DNA of 64,000 nucleotides. Origin: Rodentibacter caecimuris. GTDB taxonomy: Bacteria > Pseudomonadota > Gammaproteobacteria > Enterobacterales > Pasteurellaceae. Below, in pieces: positions 27,594-35,487 of the stretch. Where the stretch lies: assembly GCF_024622045.1 (NCBI RefSeq), contig NZ_JANKBP010000001.1; one strand, written 5' to 3'. Within the stretch, counting starts at the first letter, position 1, and every line of letters begins with the position of its first letter. The position numbers and the translations under genes are program-made. The notes under the pieces were generated by a model that worked only from the letters and a program-made list of their open reading frames with translations, was not told the origin of the DNA and made no database searches.

Positions 27594-28272
27594 TTTTTTC
27601 ACCGCCCTTTTGTCGCAAATATTGTTGTAACCCTTTGTTGCGTAATTCACAACTCGGGCAGTTACCACAGCCGCCTTCCACGCCTTCATAGCAAGTATGG
27701 GAATGCTGTTGAACGTAATCTAACACGCCTAATTCATCAGCAAGTTGCCAAGTTTGGGCTTTAGTAAGATACATTAAAGGCGTTTTAATATTGAATTGGT
27801 AATCCATGGCAAGATTGAGCGTCACATTCATCGACTTGACGAAAACATCACGGCAATCGGGATAACCGCTAAAATCTGTTTCACATACTCCTGTGATGAT
27901 GTCTTGAATCCCTTGCCCCTTTGCGTAAATTGCCGCATAAAGTAAAAATAAGGCATTTCGACCATCGACAAAGGTGTTTGGCAGTTCGTGATTTTTTTGT
28001 TCGATTTTGGTTTGTTGATCGATTAAAGCGTTATGGGTAATGGCTTTTATAACGGATGTATCAACTAAGGTTTGTTTTATGCCAAGATCTTGGGCAATCC
28101 ACTGTGCTTTTTCTAGCTCAACGGCGTGTCGCTGACCATATTGAAAGGTGATAGTTTCGACATTTTCTTTGCCGTAATCGGCTATGGCTTGAAATAGACA
28201 GGTGGTGGAATCTTGCCCGCCGGAAAAGATCACGACCGCCTTACGGTTATGGTTTGGGTTTGAAATATTCAT
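27586..28272 (-). CDS. queC: 7-cyano-7-deazaguanine synthase QueC
   Basis: ATP-dependent conversion of CDG to preQ0. PP-loop motif FSGGQDSTTCLF near the N-terminus and a C-terminal zinc site, CYEGVEGGCGNCPSC. 228 residues. First gene of the que operon, with AGG seven bases before the ATG; that AGG is part of the riboswitch tail. Confidence 0.95.
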   Translation of the reverse strand: MNISNPNHNRKAVVIFSGGQDSTTCLFQAIADYGKENVETITFQYGQRHAVELEKAQWIAQDLGIKQTLVDTSVIKAITHNALIDQQTKIEQKNHELPNTFVDGRNALFLLYAAIYAKGQGIQDIITGVCETDFSGYPDCRDVFVKSMNVTLNLAMDYQFNIKTPLMYLTKAQTWQLADELGVLDYVQQHSHTCYEGVEGGCGNCPSCELRNKGLQQYLRQKGGEKNV

Positions 28273-28279
28273 TTTAGTA

Positions 28280-28342
28280 CCTAGTTTTGTTAGGGCGCAG
28301 TTATATTTTAATGCGTCCATGTAGGAGGTTTGCGAACTACAT
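28280..28342 (-). promoter_or_regulatory. preQ1-I-like riboswitch in the queC leader
   Basis: Reading the minus strand: ATGTAG (28342-28337) pairs perfectly with CTACAT (28324-28319) around the loop TTCGCAAACCTC. An extra hairpin follows (GGACGCA with TGCGCCC, 28318-28293), then the A-rich tail CAAAACTAGG (28289-28280). The loop CCT can pair with the tail AGG, which is also the queC ribosome site. Loop and tail agree with the class I preQ1 aptamer, and the gene downstream makes the preQ1 precursor. Control is probably translational. Confidence 0.78.
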
Positions 28343-28485
28343 AAGGCGTGCATTGTAGAGGGGATGGCGTATTTTATCAAGTTATTACAGTATGTTTGTG
28401 GCAAATCTAAGTTGTTTGAAAATGAATGATAAGATGATTTTGGATATATCGGATTTTTACGGGAGTGGTTGGCGTACCGAGATTA

Positions 28486-28494
28486 TGTTAGAAT
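28486..28494 (+). promoter_or_regulatory. Extended -10 promoter element for the small lipoprotein
   Basis: TGTTAGAAT matches the TGnTATAAT extended -10 pattern with one mismatch, 39 bases before the start codon. No good -35 is visible. Confidence 0.45.
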
Positions 28495-28532
28495 CCGCAG
28501 CGGTTTAATCATAGTAAACAAAGGTAGATGTC

Positions 28533-28676
28533 ATGAAGAAATTATTATTCGTTGTTGTGGGAGCATTGCTTATTTCTGCTTGTGCCAATAAAGACGTGTA
28601 TTTTAACGGTTCGGAAGGATCTCATTCCGGTATGAAATTTGATAAAGACACCCGTCATTGGGGTGTAAATCGTTGA
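28533..28676 (+). CDS. Small lipoprotein, 47 residues
   Basis: The product has a Lys-Lys start, a hydrophobic core and the lipobox ISAC with the lipidated Cys at residue 17, leaving about 31 mature residues ending in HWGVNR. A ribosome site (AAAGGTAG) precedes the ATG and a strong terminator follows, so it is a real stand-alone gene. Function unknown; it resembles small outer-membrane lipoproteins only in its signal. Confidence 0.75.
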   Translation: MKKLLFVVVGALLISACANKDVYFNGSEGSHSGMKFDKDTRHWGVNR

Positions 28677-28686
28677 GGAGAATGTT

Positions 28687-28717
28687 TAAAGTGCGGTTAA
28701 TTTTAACCGCACTTTTG
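28687..28717. terminator. Uptake-signal terminator between lipoprotein and gyrA
   Basis: Perfect 13-base arms AAAGTGCGGTTAA (28688-28700) and TTAACCGCACTTT (28703-28715) between convergent genes. Confidence 0.85.
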
Positions 28718-28731
28718 TTTTTATTTAGACA

Positions 28732-31374
28732 TTATTGTTCGGCATCGCTATGTTGTGATAGTTCTTCTTCATCTACATCACATATGCGCTCAAGACTCAC
28801 CACATTTTCATTTTCTGCGGTACGGATTAAACGCACACCTTGAGTGTTACGGCCCACAATACTGACTTCACTTACACGGGTGCGAACAAGCGTACCGGCA
28901 TCAGTGATTAGCATAATTTGATCGGTTTCTTCCACTTGGGTTGCGGCCACCACTTTACCGTTGCGTTCGCTCACCTTGATAGAAATCACCCCTTTGGTAT
29001 TGCGTGATTTTGTCGGGTATTCGCTTAATTGAGTGCGTTTACCGTAACCGTTTTGTGTGGCGGTTAAGATCGCGCCTTCACCTTTTGGAATAACCAAGGA
29101 AACTACTTTGTCGATATTGAGATCTAAGGTATCTTCTGTGTTTTCATCGGAAACCTCGTCAATTTCGACCGCACTTTCATCTTCTGAAATATCGTTTGTT
29201 AAGGCGAGCTTAATGCCACGAACTCCGGTTGCTAAACGCCCCATTGCACGCACGGCAGTTTCAGAGAAACGCACCACACGGCCTTGAGACGAGAACAACA
29301 TAATTTCATTGCTGCCGTCCGTAATATCGACGCCAATAAGTTCATCTTCGTCACGTAAATTCAAGGCAATGATACCGCTTGAACGTGGGCGGCTAAATTC
29401 AGTGAGGGCGATTTTCTTCACAATACCGCCTGCCGTTGCCATCACCACAAATTTGTCTTCTTCATAGGCAGAAACTGGCAGAATGGCGGTGATACGTTCA
29501 TTTTCTTGTAACGGCAGAATGTTTACAATTGGACGACCACGTGCGCCACGGCTGGCTTGTGGAAGTTGATACACTTTCAACCAATACAAACGCCCACGGC
29601 TTGAGAAGCAGAGAATGGTGTCGTGGGTATTGGCAACCAAGAGTTTCTCGATGAAATCTTCTTCTTTCATCTTCGTCGCTGATTTTCCTTTCCCGCCACG
29701 GCGTTGCGCTTCATAATCGGTCAGTGGTTGATATTTCACATAACCTTCATGGGAAAGCGTCACTACCACATCTTCTTGAGCGATAAGATCTTCTAAATCA
29801 ATATCTCCCGAAGCTGTGGTAATTTCCGTTAAACGTTCATCACCAAATTGTGATTTCACTTCTTCCAATTCTTCACGGATCACTTCCATCAAACGTTCGG
29901 CACTGCCTAAAATATGCAGAAGATCGGCAATTTTTACCAATAATTCTTGGTATTCCTTAACTACCTCTTCAAAGGCGATGCCGGTTAAACGGTGTAAGCG
30001 AAGTTCTAAAATCGCATTGACCTGTGCCGGTGATAAATAATACTGTTCACCCTGAATACCTAGGTTTTCCTCAAGATCGTCCGGACGGGCAGTGATATCG
30101 AGCAAATTGATAATATCGCTGTGCAATGCCCAAGAACGTGAACTAATGGCGTTAGCGGCTTCCTCTCGGTTTTTGGAATTGCGGATAATGGCGATCATTT
30201 CATCAATATTAGAGCGTGCCACCGCTAAACCTTCTAAAATATGGGTACGCTCGCGCGCTTTCCGAAGTTCAAAAATTGAGCGACGGGTTACCACCTCACG
30301 ACGGTGCAACACGAAGGCTTCAATGATTTCTTTCAGATTGAATAAACGCGGCTGACCATGATCCAAGGCAACCATATTGATCCCGAAGGTTACCTGCATT
30401 TGGGTGAGAGAATAAAGGTGGTTTAATACCACTTCACCTACGGCATCGCGTTTGATATCGATCTCAATACGAATCCCTTCTTTGTTGGAAAGGTCGGTAA
30501 TATTGCTGATACCTTCAATTTTTTTCTCGCGAATAAGCTCGGCAATTTTTTCCACCAATTTTGCTTTGTTTACTTGGTAAGGTAATTCAGACACGATAAT
30601 TTGTTCGCGGCCTTTATCATTGGTTTCGACACTAGCCCGTGCGCGAACATAGACTTTACCATGACCGGTACGATAGGCTTCTTCAATACCCTTACGCCCA
30701 TTGATTAAGGCGGCGGTAGGGAAGTCCGGCCCTGGAATATATTGCATTAATTCATCAATAGTGATGTCGTTGTTATCAATATAAGCCAAGCAACCGTTTA
30801 ATATTTCATTGAGGTTATGTGGCGGAATATTGGTTGCCATCCCTACCGCAATACCGGATGATCCGTTTGCAAGCAATGCAGGAATACGGGTAGGCAATAC
30901 ATCAGGAATCATTAATTCGCCATCATAGTTTGGCGAGAAATTGACGGTTTCTTTATCTAAATCCGTGAGCAACGCTTGGGTAATTTTTTGCATACGCACT
31001 TCGGTATAACGCATCGCCGCCGGCGCATCACCATCAATCGAACCAAAGTTACCTTGCCCGTCCACCAACATATAACGCAGTGAGAACGGTTGTGCCATAC
31101 GGACGATAGTGTAATACACGGCAGAATCACCATGAGGGTGATATTTACCGATAACGTCCCCGACGACACGAGCCGATTTGACATATTTTTTATTTGCCGT
31201 ATTGCCCTCGCGATCCATTGAAAATAATACGCGACGATGTACGGGTTTTAAACCGTCACGTACATCAGGTAAAGCTCGTCCGACAATCACAGACATGGCA
31301 TAGTCAAGATAGGAGGATTTGAGTTCTTCTTCAATATTGACAGGGGTAATTGAGGATTGAATTGAATCCGTCAT
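28732..31374 (-). CDS. gyrA: DNA gyrase subunit A
   Basis: The breakage-reunion subunit of gyrase, 880 residues. The catalytic Tyr lies in AAMRYTEVRM; six C-terminal beta-pinwheel repeats follow, including the gyrase box QRRGGKG. The quinolone-resistance region reads HGDSAVYYT: Ser84 is intact but position 88 is Tyr (codon TAC at 31113-31111) where Asp is usual. I chose MTDSIQSS at 31374 over an upstream in-frame start. Confidence 0.97.
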   Translation of the reverse strand: MTDSIQSSITPVNIEEELKSSYLDYAMSVIVGRALPDVRDGLKPVHRRVLFSMDREGNTANKKYVKSARVVGDVIGKYHPHGDSAVYYTIVRMAQPFSLRYMLVDGQGNFGSIDGDAPAAMRYTEVRMQKITQALLTDLDKETVNFSPNYDGELMIPDVLPTRIPALLANGSSGIAVGMATNIPPHNLNEILNGCLAYIDNNDITIDELMQYIPGPDFPTAALINGRKGIEEAYRTGHGKVYVRARASVETNDKGREQIIVSELPYQVNKAKLVEKIAELIREKKIEGISNITDLSNKEGIRIEIDIKRDAVGEVVLNHLYSLTQMQVTFGINMVALDHGQPRLFNLKEIIEAFVLHRREVVTRRSIFELRKARERTHILEGLAVARSNIDEMIAIIRNSKNREEAANAISSRSWALHSDIINLLDITARPDDLEENLGIQGEQYYLSPAQVNAILELRLHRLTGIAFEEVVKEYQELLVKIADLLHILGSAERLMEVIREELEEVKSQFGDERLTEITTASGDIDLEDLIAQEDVVVTLSHEGYVKYQPLTDYEAQRRGGKGKSATKMKEEDFIEKLLVANTHDTILCFSSRGRLYWLKVYQLPQASRGARGRPIVNILPLQENERITAILPVSAYEEDKFVVMATAGGIVKKIALTEFSRPRSSGIIALNLRDEDELIGVDITDGSNEIMLFSSQGRVVRFSETAVRAMGRLATGVRGIKLALTNDISEDESAVEIDEVSDENTEDTLDLNIDKVVSLVIPKGEGAILTATQNGYGKRTQLSEYPTKSRNTKGVISIKVSERNGKVVAATQVEETDQIMLITDAGTLVRTRVSEVSIVGRNTQGVRLIRTAENENVVSLERICDVDEEELSQHSDAEQ

Positions 31375-31445
31375 GGGTATTCCTTTTTCGATCAAAAAAT
31401 TGCAGGAATTGTATCATAAAAGCGGATTTTTCCCTAGTTTTCCCA

Positions 31446-31484
31446 TGAAAAAACGGTGCTTTATCTTTGATAAAACACCGCTTT
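31446..31484 (-). terminator. Terminator after degP
   Basis: Twelve-base arms at 31454-31465 and 31469-31480 with one wobble and TTTTTT on the minus-strand 3' side. Confidence 0.8.
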
Positions 31485-31520
31485 GGTAAAATTGCCGTCA
31501 AATAGACCGCACTTTTAAAC

Positions 31521-32915
31521 TTATTGAACTAATAAATAAAAATTATTCTCCCCACGTAAGATATTTAATGCCACAGCAGACGGTTTTCCCTCTAAAATTT
31601 TACGTAAATCTTGGGTTGATTCTACCGCTTGGCGGTTTACGCCAATGATAATATCACCGGTTTTCAAACCGCGTTGAGCCGCAAGGGAATTCGGTTGAAC
31701 TTTAGTGATTTCAATCCCTTTTATTCCTTTCGCATTGTAGTTATTTAATTCTGCACCGTCTAAGGCACGCAATTCAACATTGCTTGCACTCAATCCTTTG
31801 CCATCATCCGCTTGCAGTTTCACTTTAACATCTTGTGATTTGCCGTCTCGCAAATAGGTTAGCTCAATTTCTTTGCCGGCACCGGAAGTGGCGATTTTAG
31901 CCCGCATTTCTGCAAAACTTGAGATTTTTTGACCGTTCATTGCGGTGATCACATCACCGGCTTTAATACCGGCTTTTTCCGCAGCGGAATTAGGTAATAC
32001 TTCACTCACAAATGCACCTTGTTGCGCATTCACGTTAAATGCTTTGGCTAAATCGGCATTTAATTCACCGCCTTTAATACCGAGTAAACCGCGACGTACT
32101 TCACCAAATTCTAAAATTTGTTGAACGATATTGTTCGCTTGGTTACTTGGAATTGCAAATGCAATGCCTGCATTACCGCCGCTTGGTGAAATAATCGCCG
32201 TATTGATACCGATTAATTCGCCGTTTAAGTTCACCAACGCACCGCCTGAGTTACCACGGTTTACTGCCGCATCCGTTTGAATGTAATTTTCATACGCACC
32301 GCTATCGGAACCTGTTGAACGGCCTAATGCGGATATAATACCGGAAGTCACGGTTTGTCCTAAGCCGAATGGATTACCGATAGCAACAGTGAAATCGCCT
32401 ACACGTAATTTATCGGAGTCGGCAAATTTAAGTGCGGTCAAATTTGACGGTTTTTCAATTTGAATTAACGCAATATCCGACTGTTCGTCTTTTCCTACTA
32501 ATTTTGCTTTAAATTCACGTCCGTCTTGTAAAGTAACGTTGATTTTATCTGCATCGTTAATCACATGGTTATTGGTTAGCACATAACCTTTATCCGCATT
32601 AATCACGACACCGGAGCCCAGACCACGAAAGTTACGCCCGCTACCGCGATTGCCAAATTGTTCGGCGAATTGATCGCCAAAGAAAAATTTAAATTCTTCA
32701 GGAATATCATCAGGTAGGAAAGAACGGCCGCTATTTTTTGCTTTACCTTCCACTGAAATTGTGACTACTGAAGGTTGTACTTTTTCAAGCATTGGGGCAA
32801 GACTATTTTGTTGGTTTACCACAAAACTCGGCAGGTTTGCCTGCACACTCACAGACGTACCTAGAACGCTTAAACCTAATGCAATACTGGTTAATATAAA
32901 ATGTCTTTTTTTCAT
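31521..32915 (-). CDS. degP: Periplasmic serine endoprotease DegP/DegQ type
   Basis: An envelope chaperone-protease of 464 residues. Signal peptide MKKRHFILT...SVQA, then a trypsin-like domain with His in LTNNHVI, Asp in EQSDIALIQ and Ser in RGNSGGALV, then two PDZ domains. Two PDZ domains distinguish it from DegS at 21 kb. The true start at 32915 encodes the signal peptide; the upstream in-frame region is not part of the family. zapG lies upstream, as with degQ in E. coli. Confidence 0.92.
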   Translation of the reverse strand: MKKRHFILTSIALGLSVLGTSVSVQANLPSFVVNQQNSLAPMLEKVQPSVVTISVEGKAKNSGRSFLPDDIPEEFKFFFGDQFAEQFGNRGSGRNFRGLGSGVVINADKGYVLTNNHVINDADKINVTLQDGREFKAKLVGKDEQSDIALIQIEKPSNLTALKFADSDKLRVGDFTVAIGNPFGLGQTVTSGIISALGRSTGSDSGAYENYIQTDAAVNRGNSGGALVNLNGELIGINTAIISPSGGNAGIAFAIPSNQANNIVQQILEFGEVRRGLLGIKGGELNADLAKAFNVNAQQGAFVSEVLPNSAAEKAGIKAGDVITAMNGQKISSFAEMRAKIATSGAGKEIELTYLRDGKSQDVKVKLQADDGKGLSASNVELRALDGAELNNYNAKGIKGIEITKVQPNSLAAQRGLKTGDIIIGVNRQAVESTQDLRKILEGKPSAVALNILRGENNFYLLVQ

Positions 32916-33039
32916 AGAATCTCCAAGTAAAACGATCTTTCTTATGAAAGAGAAAAGTTCATACCTAAATGGTGTTTCATCAGACAAAGGAATAAATGAA
33001 ATGTTCAAGAAAAACAAGGTATTTGAGAAAAAAATTAAA

Positions 33040-33083
33040 AAAAGTGCGGTCAGAATTGAAATTGTTTTTTCTGACCGCATTTA
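33040..33083 (-). terminator. Uptake-signal terminator after zapG
   Basis: Arms 33041-33055 and 33069-33082 (AAAGTGCGGTCAGAA / TTCTGACCGCATTT), one mismatch. Confidence 0.7.
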
Positions 33084-33090
33084 GAATTGT

Positions 33091-33492
33091 TTAATGATTT
33101 TCTTTTTCTGTTTTAAGTAGCCCCGACGAGCCTTCAGAATAATCCAGCGGCGGTTCATTTTGCGGTTTATCTACGGCGGTGATTAATTGTTGTGTGAATA
33201 AACCTTTTGGATTTTCCGCTAATAAAGCGTCGGAAGAGTTAGCATAATGACGATAGAGTTTTTGATAATCGCCAATGAGGGTTTTAAATAATTCCGCACT
33301 TTCTGCGAAATGTTTTTCGAGTTGTTGATTTTGGCTTTCAAGTCGGGCTTTCACTGTTTTTAGCTCCGCTTCCGTTTGAACTTGCTGTTTTACTGATCCT
33401 TTGGTTAAACGTAAAATTAAATAGCCGAGGATAACCCCCACCGCTAAACCGATACCGGCAGTTTGCCACATTTCAGTTGTCCACGCTTGCAT
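33091..33492 (-). CDS. zapG: ZapG/YhcB family envelope protein
   Basis: A 133-residue protein with one N-terminal membrane helix (TAGIGLAVGVILGYLILRL) followed by a coiled coil, the DUF1043/YhcB layout. YhcB/ZapG is linked to cell division and envelope synthesis in E. coli. AAGGAGT lies before the ATG. It sits upstream of degP with a terminator between. Confidence 0.85.
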   Translation of the reverse strand: MQAWTTEMWQTAGIGLAVGVILGYLILRLTKGSVKQQVQTEAELKTVKARLESQNQQLEKHFAESAELFKTLIGDYQKLYRHYANSSDALLAENPKGLFTQQLITAVDKPQNEPPLDYSEGSSGLLKTEKENH

Positions 33493-33596
33493 AGTTTACT
33501 CCTTATATTTGTTGTTTATTAAAGTATTTGAATGGTAAAAAGCATTGTAAGAAAAATGAAAAAAAATTTCTTTGCTACGGATCACAAATTTAATAT

Positions 33597-33950
33597 TTAA
33601 ACCGCTGCGGTAATCACAATTTCCACTTTCCATTCCGGCACGGCTAATTTGGCTTCAACGGTCGCACGGCTTGGCGGGTTTGAACGATCAACCCATTCAT
33701 CCCAAGCTTGATTTAATTGTTGGTAATCTTTCATATCGGAAAGAAAGATTTGTGCATTAAGAATATTGCCTTTGTGCGATCCTATTTCGGCAAGCAATTT
33801 ATCAATGAGTAAAAGCACCTCTTTGGTTTGCTCGTAGGCATCTTTTTCAAGGGTTTTCTCCGGGACTTGTCCGGCAAAATAAGCCACGCCGTTATAAATG
33901 GACACTTCGCAAAAGCGTTCGCTTGAATGAATTCGTTTGATAGTCATCAT
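33597..33950 (-). CDS. RidA/YjgF family protein
   Basis: A 117-residue RidA-superfamily protein. The conserved Arg that binds the carboxylate of enamine/imine substrates is in NPPSRATVEAKLA. RidA removes reactive 2-aminoacrylate; this paralogue may have another substrate. Two adjacent ATG codons follow AAGGAAAAAT, either of which may be used. Confidence 0.85.
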   Translation of the reverse strand: MMTIKRIHSSERFCEVSIYNGVAYFAGQVPEKTLEKDAYEQTKEVLLLIDKLLAEIGSHKGNILNAQIFLSDMKDYQQLNQAWDEWVDRSNPPSRATVEAKLAVPEWKVEIVITAAV

Positions 33951-34061
33951 ATTTTTCCTTTAACAATAAATCGGTTGTATTCTAAAGTGCGCTTCACACT
34001 TTGTAAATTTGAGTTTATCGCAGTAAAATGCTCAAGAATTATTCTCACTTACGGGCTCAAT

Positions 34062-34784
34062 ATGAAGCTGCTAATTTCTAATCAACATGGTGCCATTGTC
34101 ATGGCATTATTACCTTTCCTTTACGGTATGTTGCTTAATCATCCCGTGTGGGCACATACTTTTTTATTAATGGCATGGTTTTCCCTTTATTTGATGTCTT
34201 ACCCTTTGTTAAATTTGTTTAAAGGTAAAAATATCGAACAATACAGAAAATGGACGTTCATTTATGGTGCTGCAACGCTTGTTTTTGCTCTCCCTGCATT
34301 ATGTTATAACCGGCAAATTCTTTATTTTATCGTGGCAATGCTGCCTTTTGTTTTAGTGAATATTTATTACGTTAAACAAAAAGACGAGCGTAATTTCTTC
34401 AATGATCTTGCAGGCATTGCCATTTTTGCTCTTGCCGGAATGGCAGCCTATTATTTCCCCGACCGCACTTTTGATATGAAAATTTGGTGGGTTGCCGTTT
34501 ATCCTTCGTTGTTTTTTATCGGTACGACAATTTATGTGAAATCAATGATGCGTGAGCGGAAAAATCGGAAATATTTACGGGCATCAATTCTTTTTCATTC
34601 TTTTCTGGTGGCGTATTTTGCCGGAACAGGGCAATTTTATCTCGCATTAGCATTTTGGGTTGGTTGGGCGCGTGCAATTTATTTACCGCGTAAGAAACTT
34701 TCTGTCAAACAGGTTGGTCTAACGGAATTCTTAATCACAGCTATTTTCTTTGTGTTTCTTTTACTCGGCACATTAACAGGATGA
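34062..34784 (+). CDS. YwiC-like integral membrane protein
   Basis: A 240-residue protein with about seven to eight membrane helices and the family start ISNQHGAIVMALLPFLYG (the QHGA-type motif of YwiC-like proteins). Function unknown. I chose the ATG at 34062 because the family motif starts there. The next gene follows within 6 bases, implying an operon. Confidence 0.78.
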   Translation: MKLLISNQHGAIVMALLPFLYGMLLNHPVWAHTFLLMAWFSLYLMSYPLLNLFKGKNIEQYRKWTFIYGAATLVFALPALCYNRQILYFIVAMLPFVLVNIYYVKQKDERNFFNDLAGIAIFALAGMAAYYFPDRTFDMKIWWVAVYPSLFFIGTTIYVKSMMRERKNRKYLRASILFHSFLVAYFAGTGQFYLALAFWVGWARAIYLPRKKLSVKQVGLTEFLITAIFFVFLLLGTLTG

Positions 34785-34789
34785 ATTTG

Positions 34790-35470
34790 ATGAAAAAAAC
34801 TTTCGTTATTTTTACCGCACTTTGGGGATTTTCAATGACTTTTTCGAGCCATTCGGAAGCACTGGAAACGAATCCCAAATTAACGGATCAACAACGGATG
34901 AATATGGCACAGAATTTTGCCAACAAACAAGATTGGCGATCCGTGTTTGAAATTATGCAACCTCTCGCATTGGAAGGTAATGTTCAAGCACAGGGGAATT
35001 TAGGTATGCTTTATAACCTTGGTCGCGGCGTGGAAAAAAACAAAGAGAAAGCCTACTGGTGGTTTAGTGAAGCCGCAGAGATGGGAAGCATTCGAGCCAT
35101 TAATAATTTAGCGATGATGTACTACAGTGGCGATTATGTGAAAAAGGATATTCCGCAAGCCATCAAATTATTTGAAACTACGGCAAAAGCAAAAGATTTA
35201 GGTGCCATGATGATGTTGGCTGAAATTTATCTGAAGCAAAAAGATGAAACAAAATCTTTTGAATGGGTTAAAAAAGCCGCCGATTTAGACAACCCCGACG
35301 CAAAATTGCGTTTAGGTATTTATTACGAAAAAGGTATTGGCACTTCAATGAATAAACATCTTGCGGCATTAATTTATCGTGAGATTTTGATTTCAAACAA
35401 CATACCGAATGAAATTAAACAAGCTGCTGAGCAAAGGTTAAAAAATCTTTCTGAGCATAATATCCCCTAA
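34790..35470 (+). CDS. Exported Sel1-repeat protein
   Basis: A 226-residue protein with a signal peptide (MKKTFVIFTALWGFSMTFS...SEA) and Sel1-like TPR repeats, for example AQGNLGMLYNLGRGVEKN, AINNLAMMYYSGDYVKKD and AKLRLGIYYEKGIGTSMN. Such repeats mediate protein contacts. I prefer the ATG at 34790, with AGGA 8 bases upstream; an ATG at 34781 overlaps the previous stop codon. Partner unknown; likely envelope. Confidence 0.78.
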   Translation: MKKTFVIFTALWGFSMTFSSHSEALETNPKLTDQQRMNMAQNFANKQDWRSVFEIMQPLALEGNVQAQGNLGMLYNLGRGVEKNKEKAYWWFSEAAEMGSIRAINNLAMMYYSGDYVKKDIPQAIKLFETTAKAKDLGAMMMLAEIYLKQKDETKSFEWVKKAADLDNPDAKLRLGIYYEKGIGTSMNKHLAALIYREILISNNIPNEIKQAAEQRLKNLSEHNIP

Positions 35471-35487
35471 TAATAAGAATATTTTTT

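Noticed and set aside
32916..32990. Sigma-E promoter before degP
   Set aside because: GAACTT is present on the minus strand, but no TCTGA/TCAAA-type -10 lies at the required 16-17 bases.
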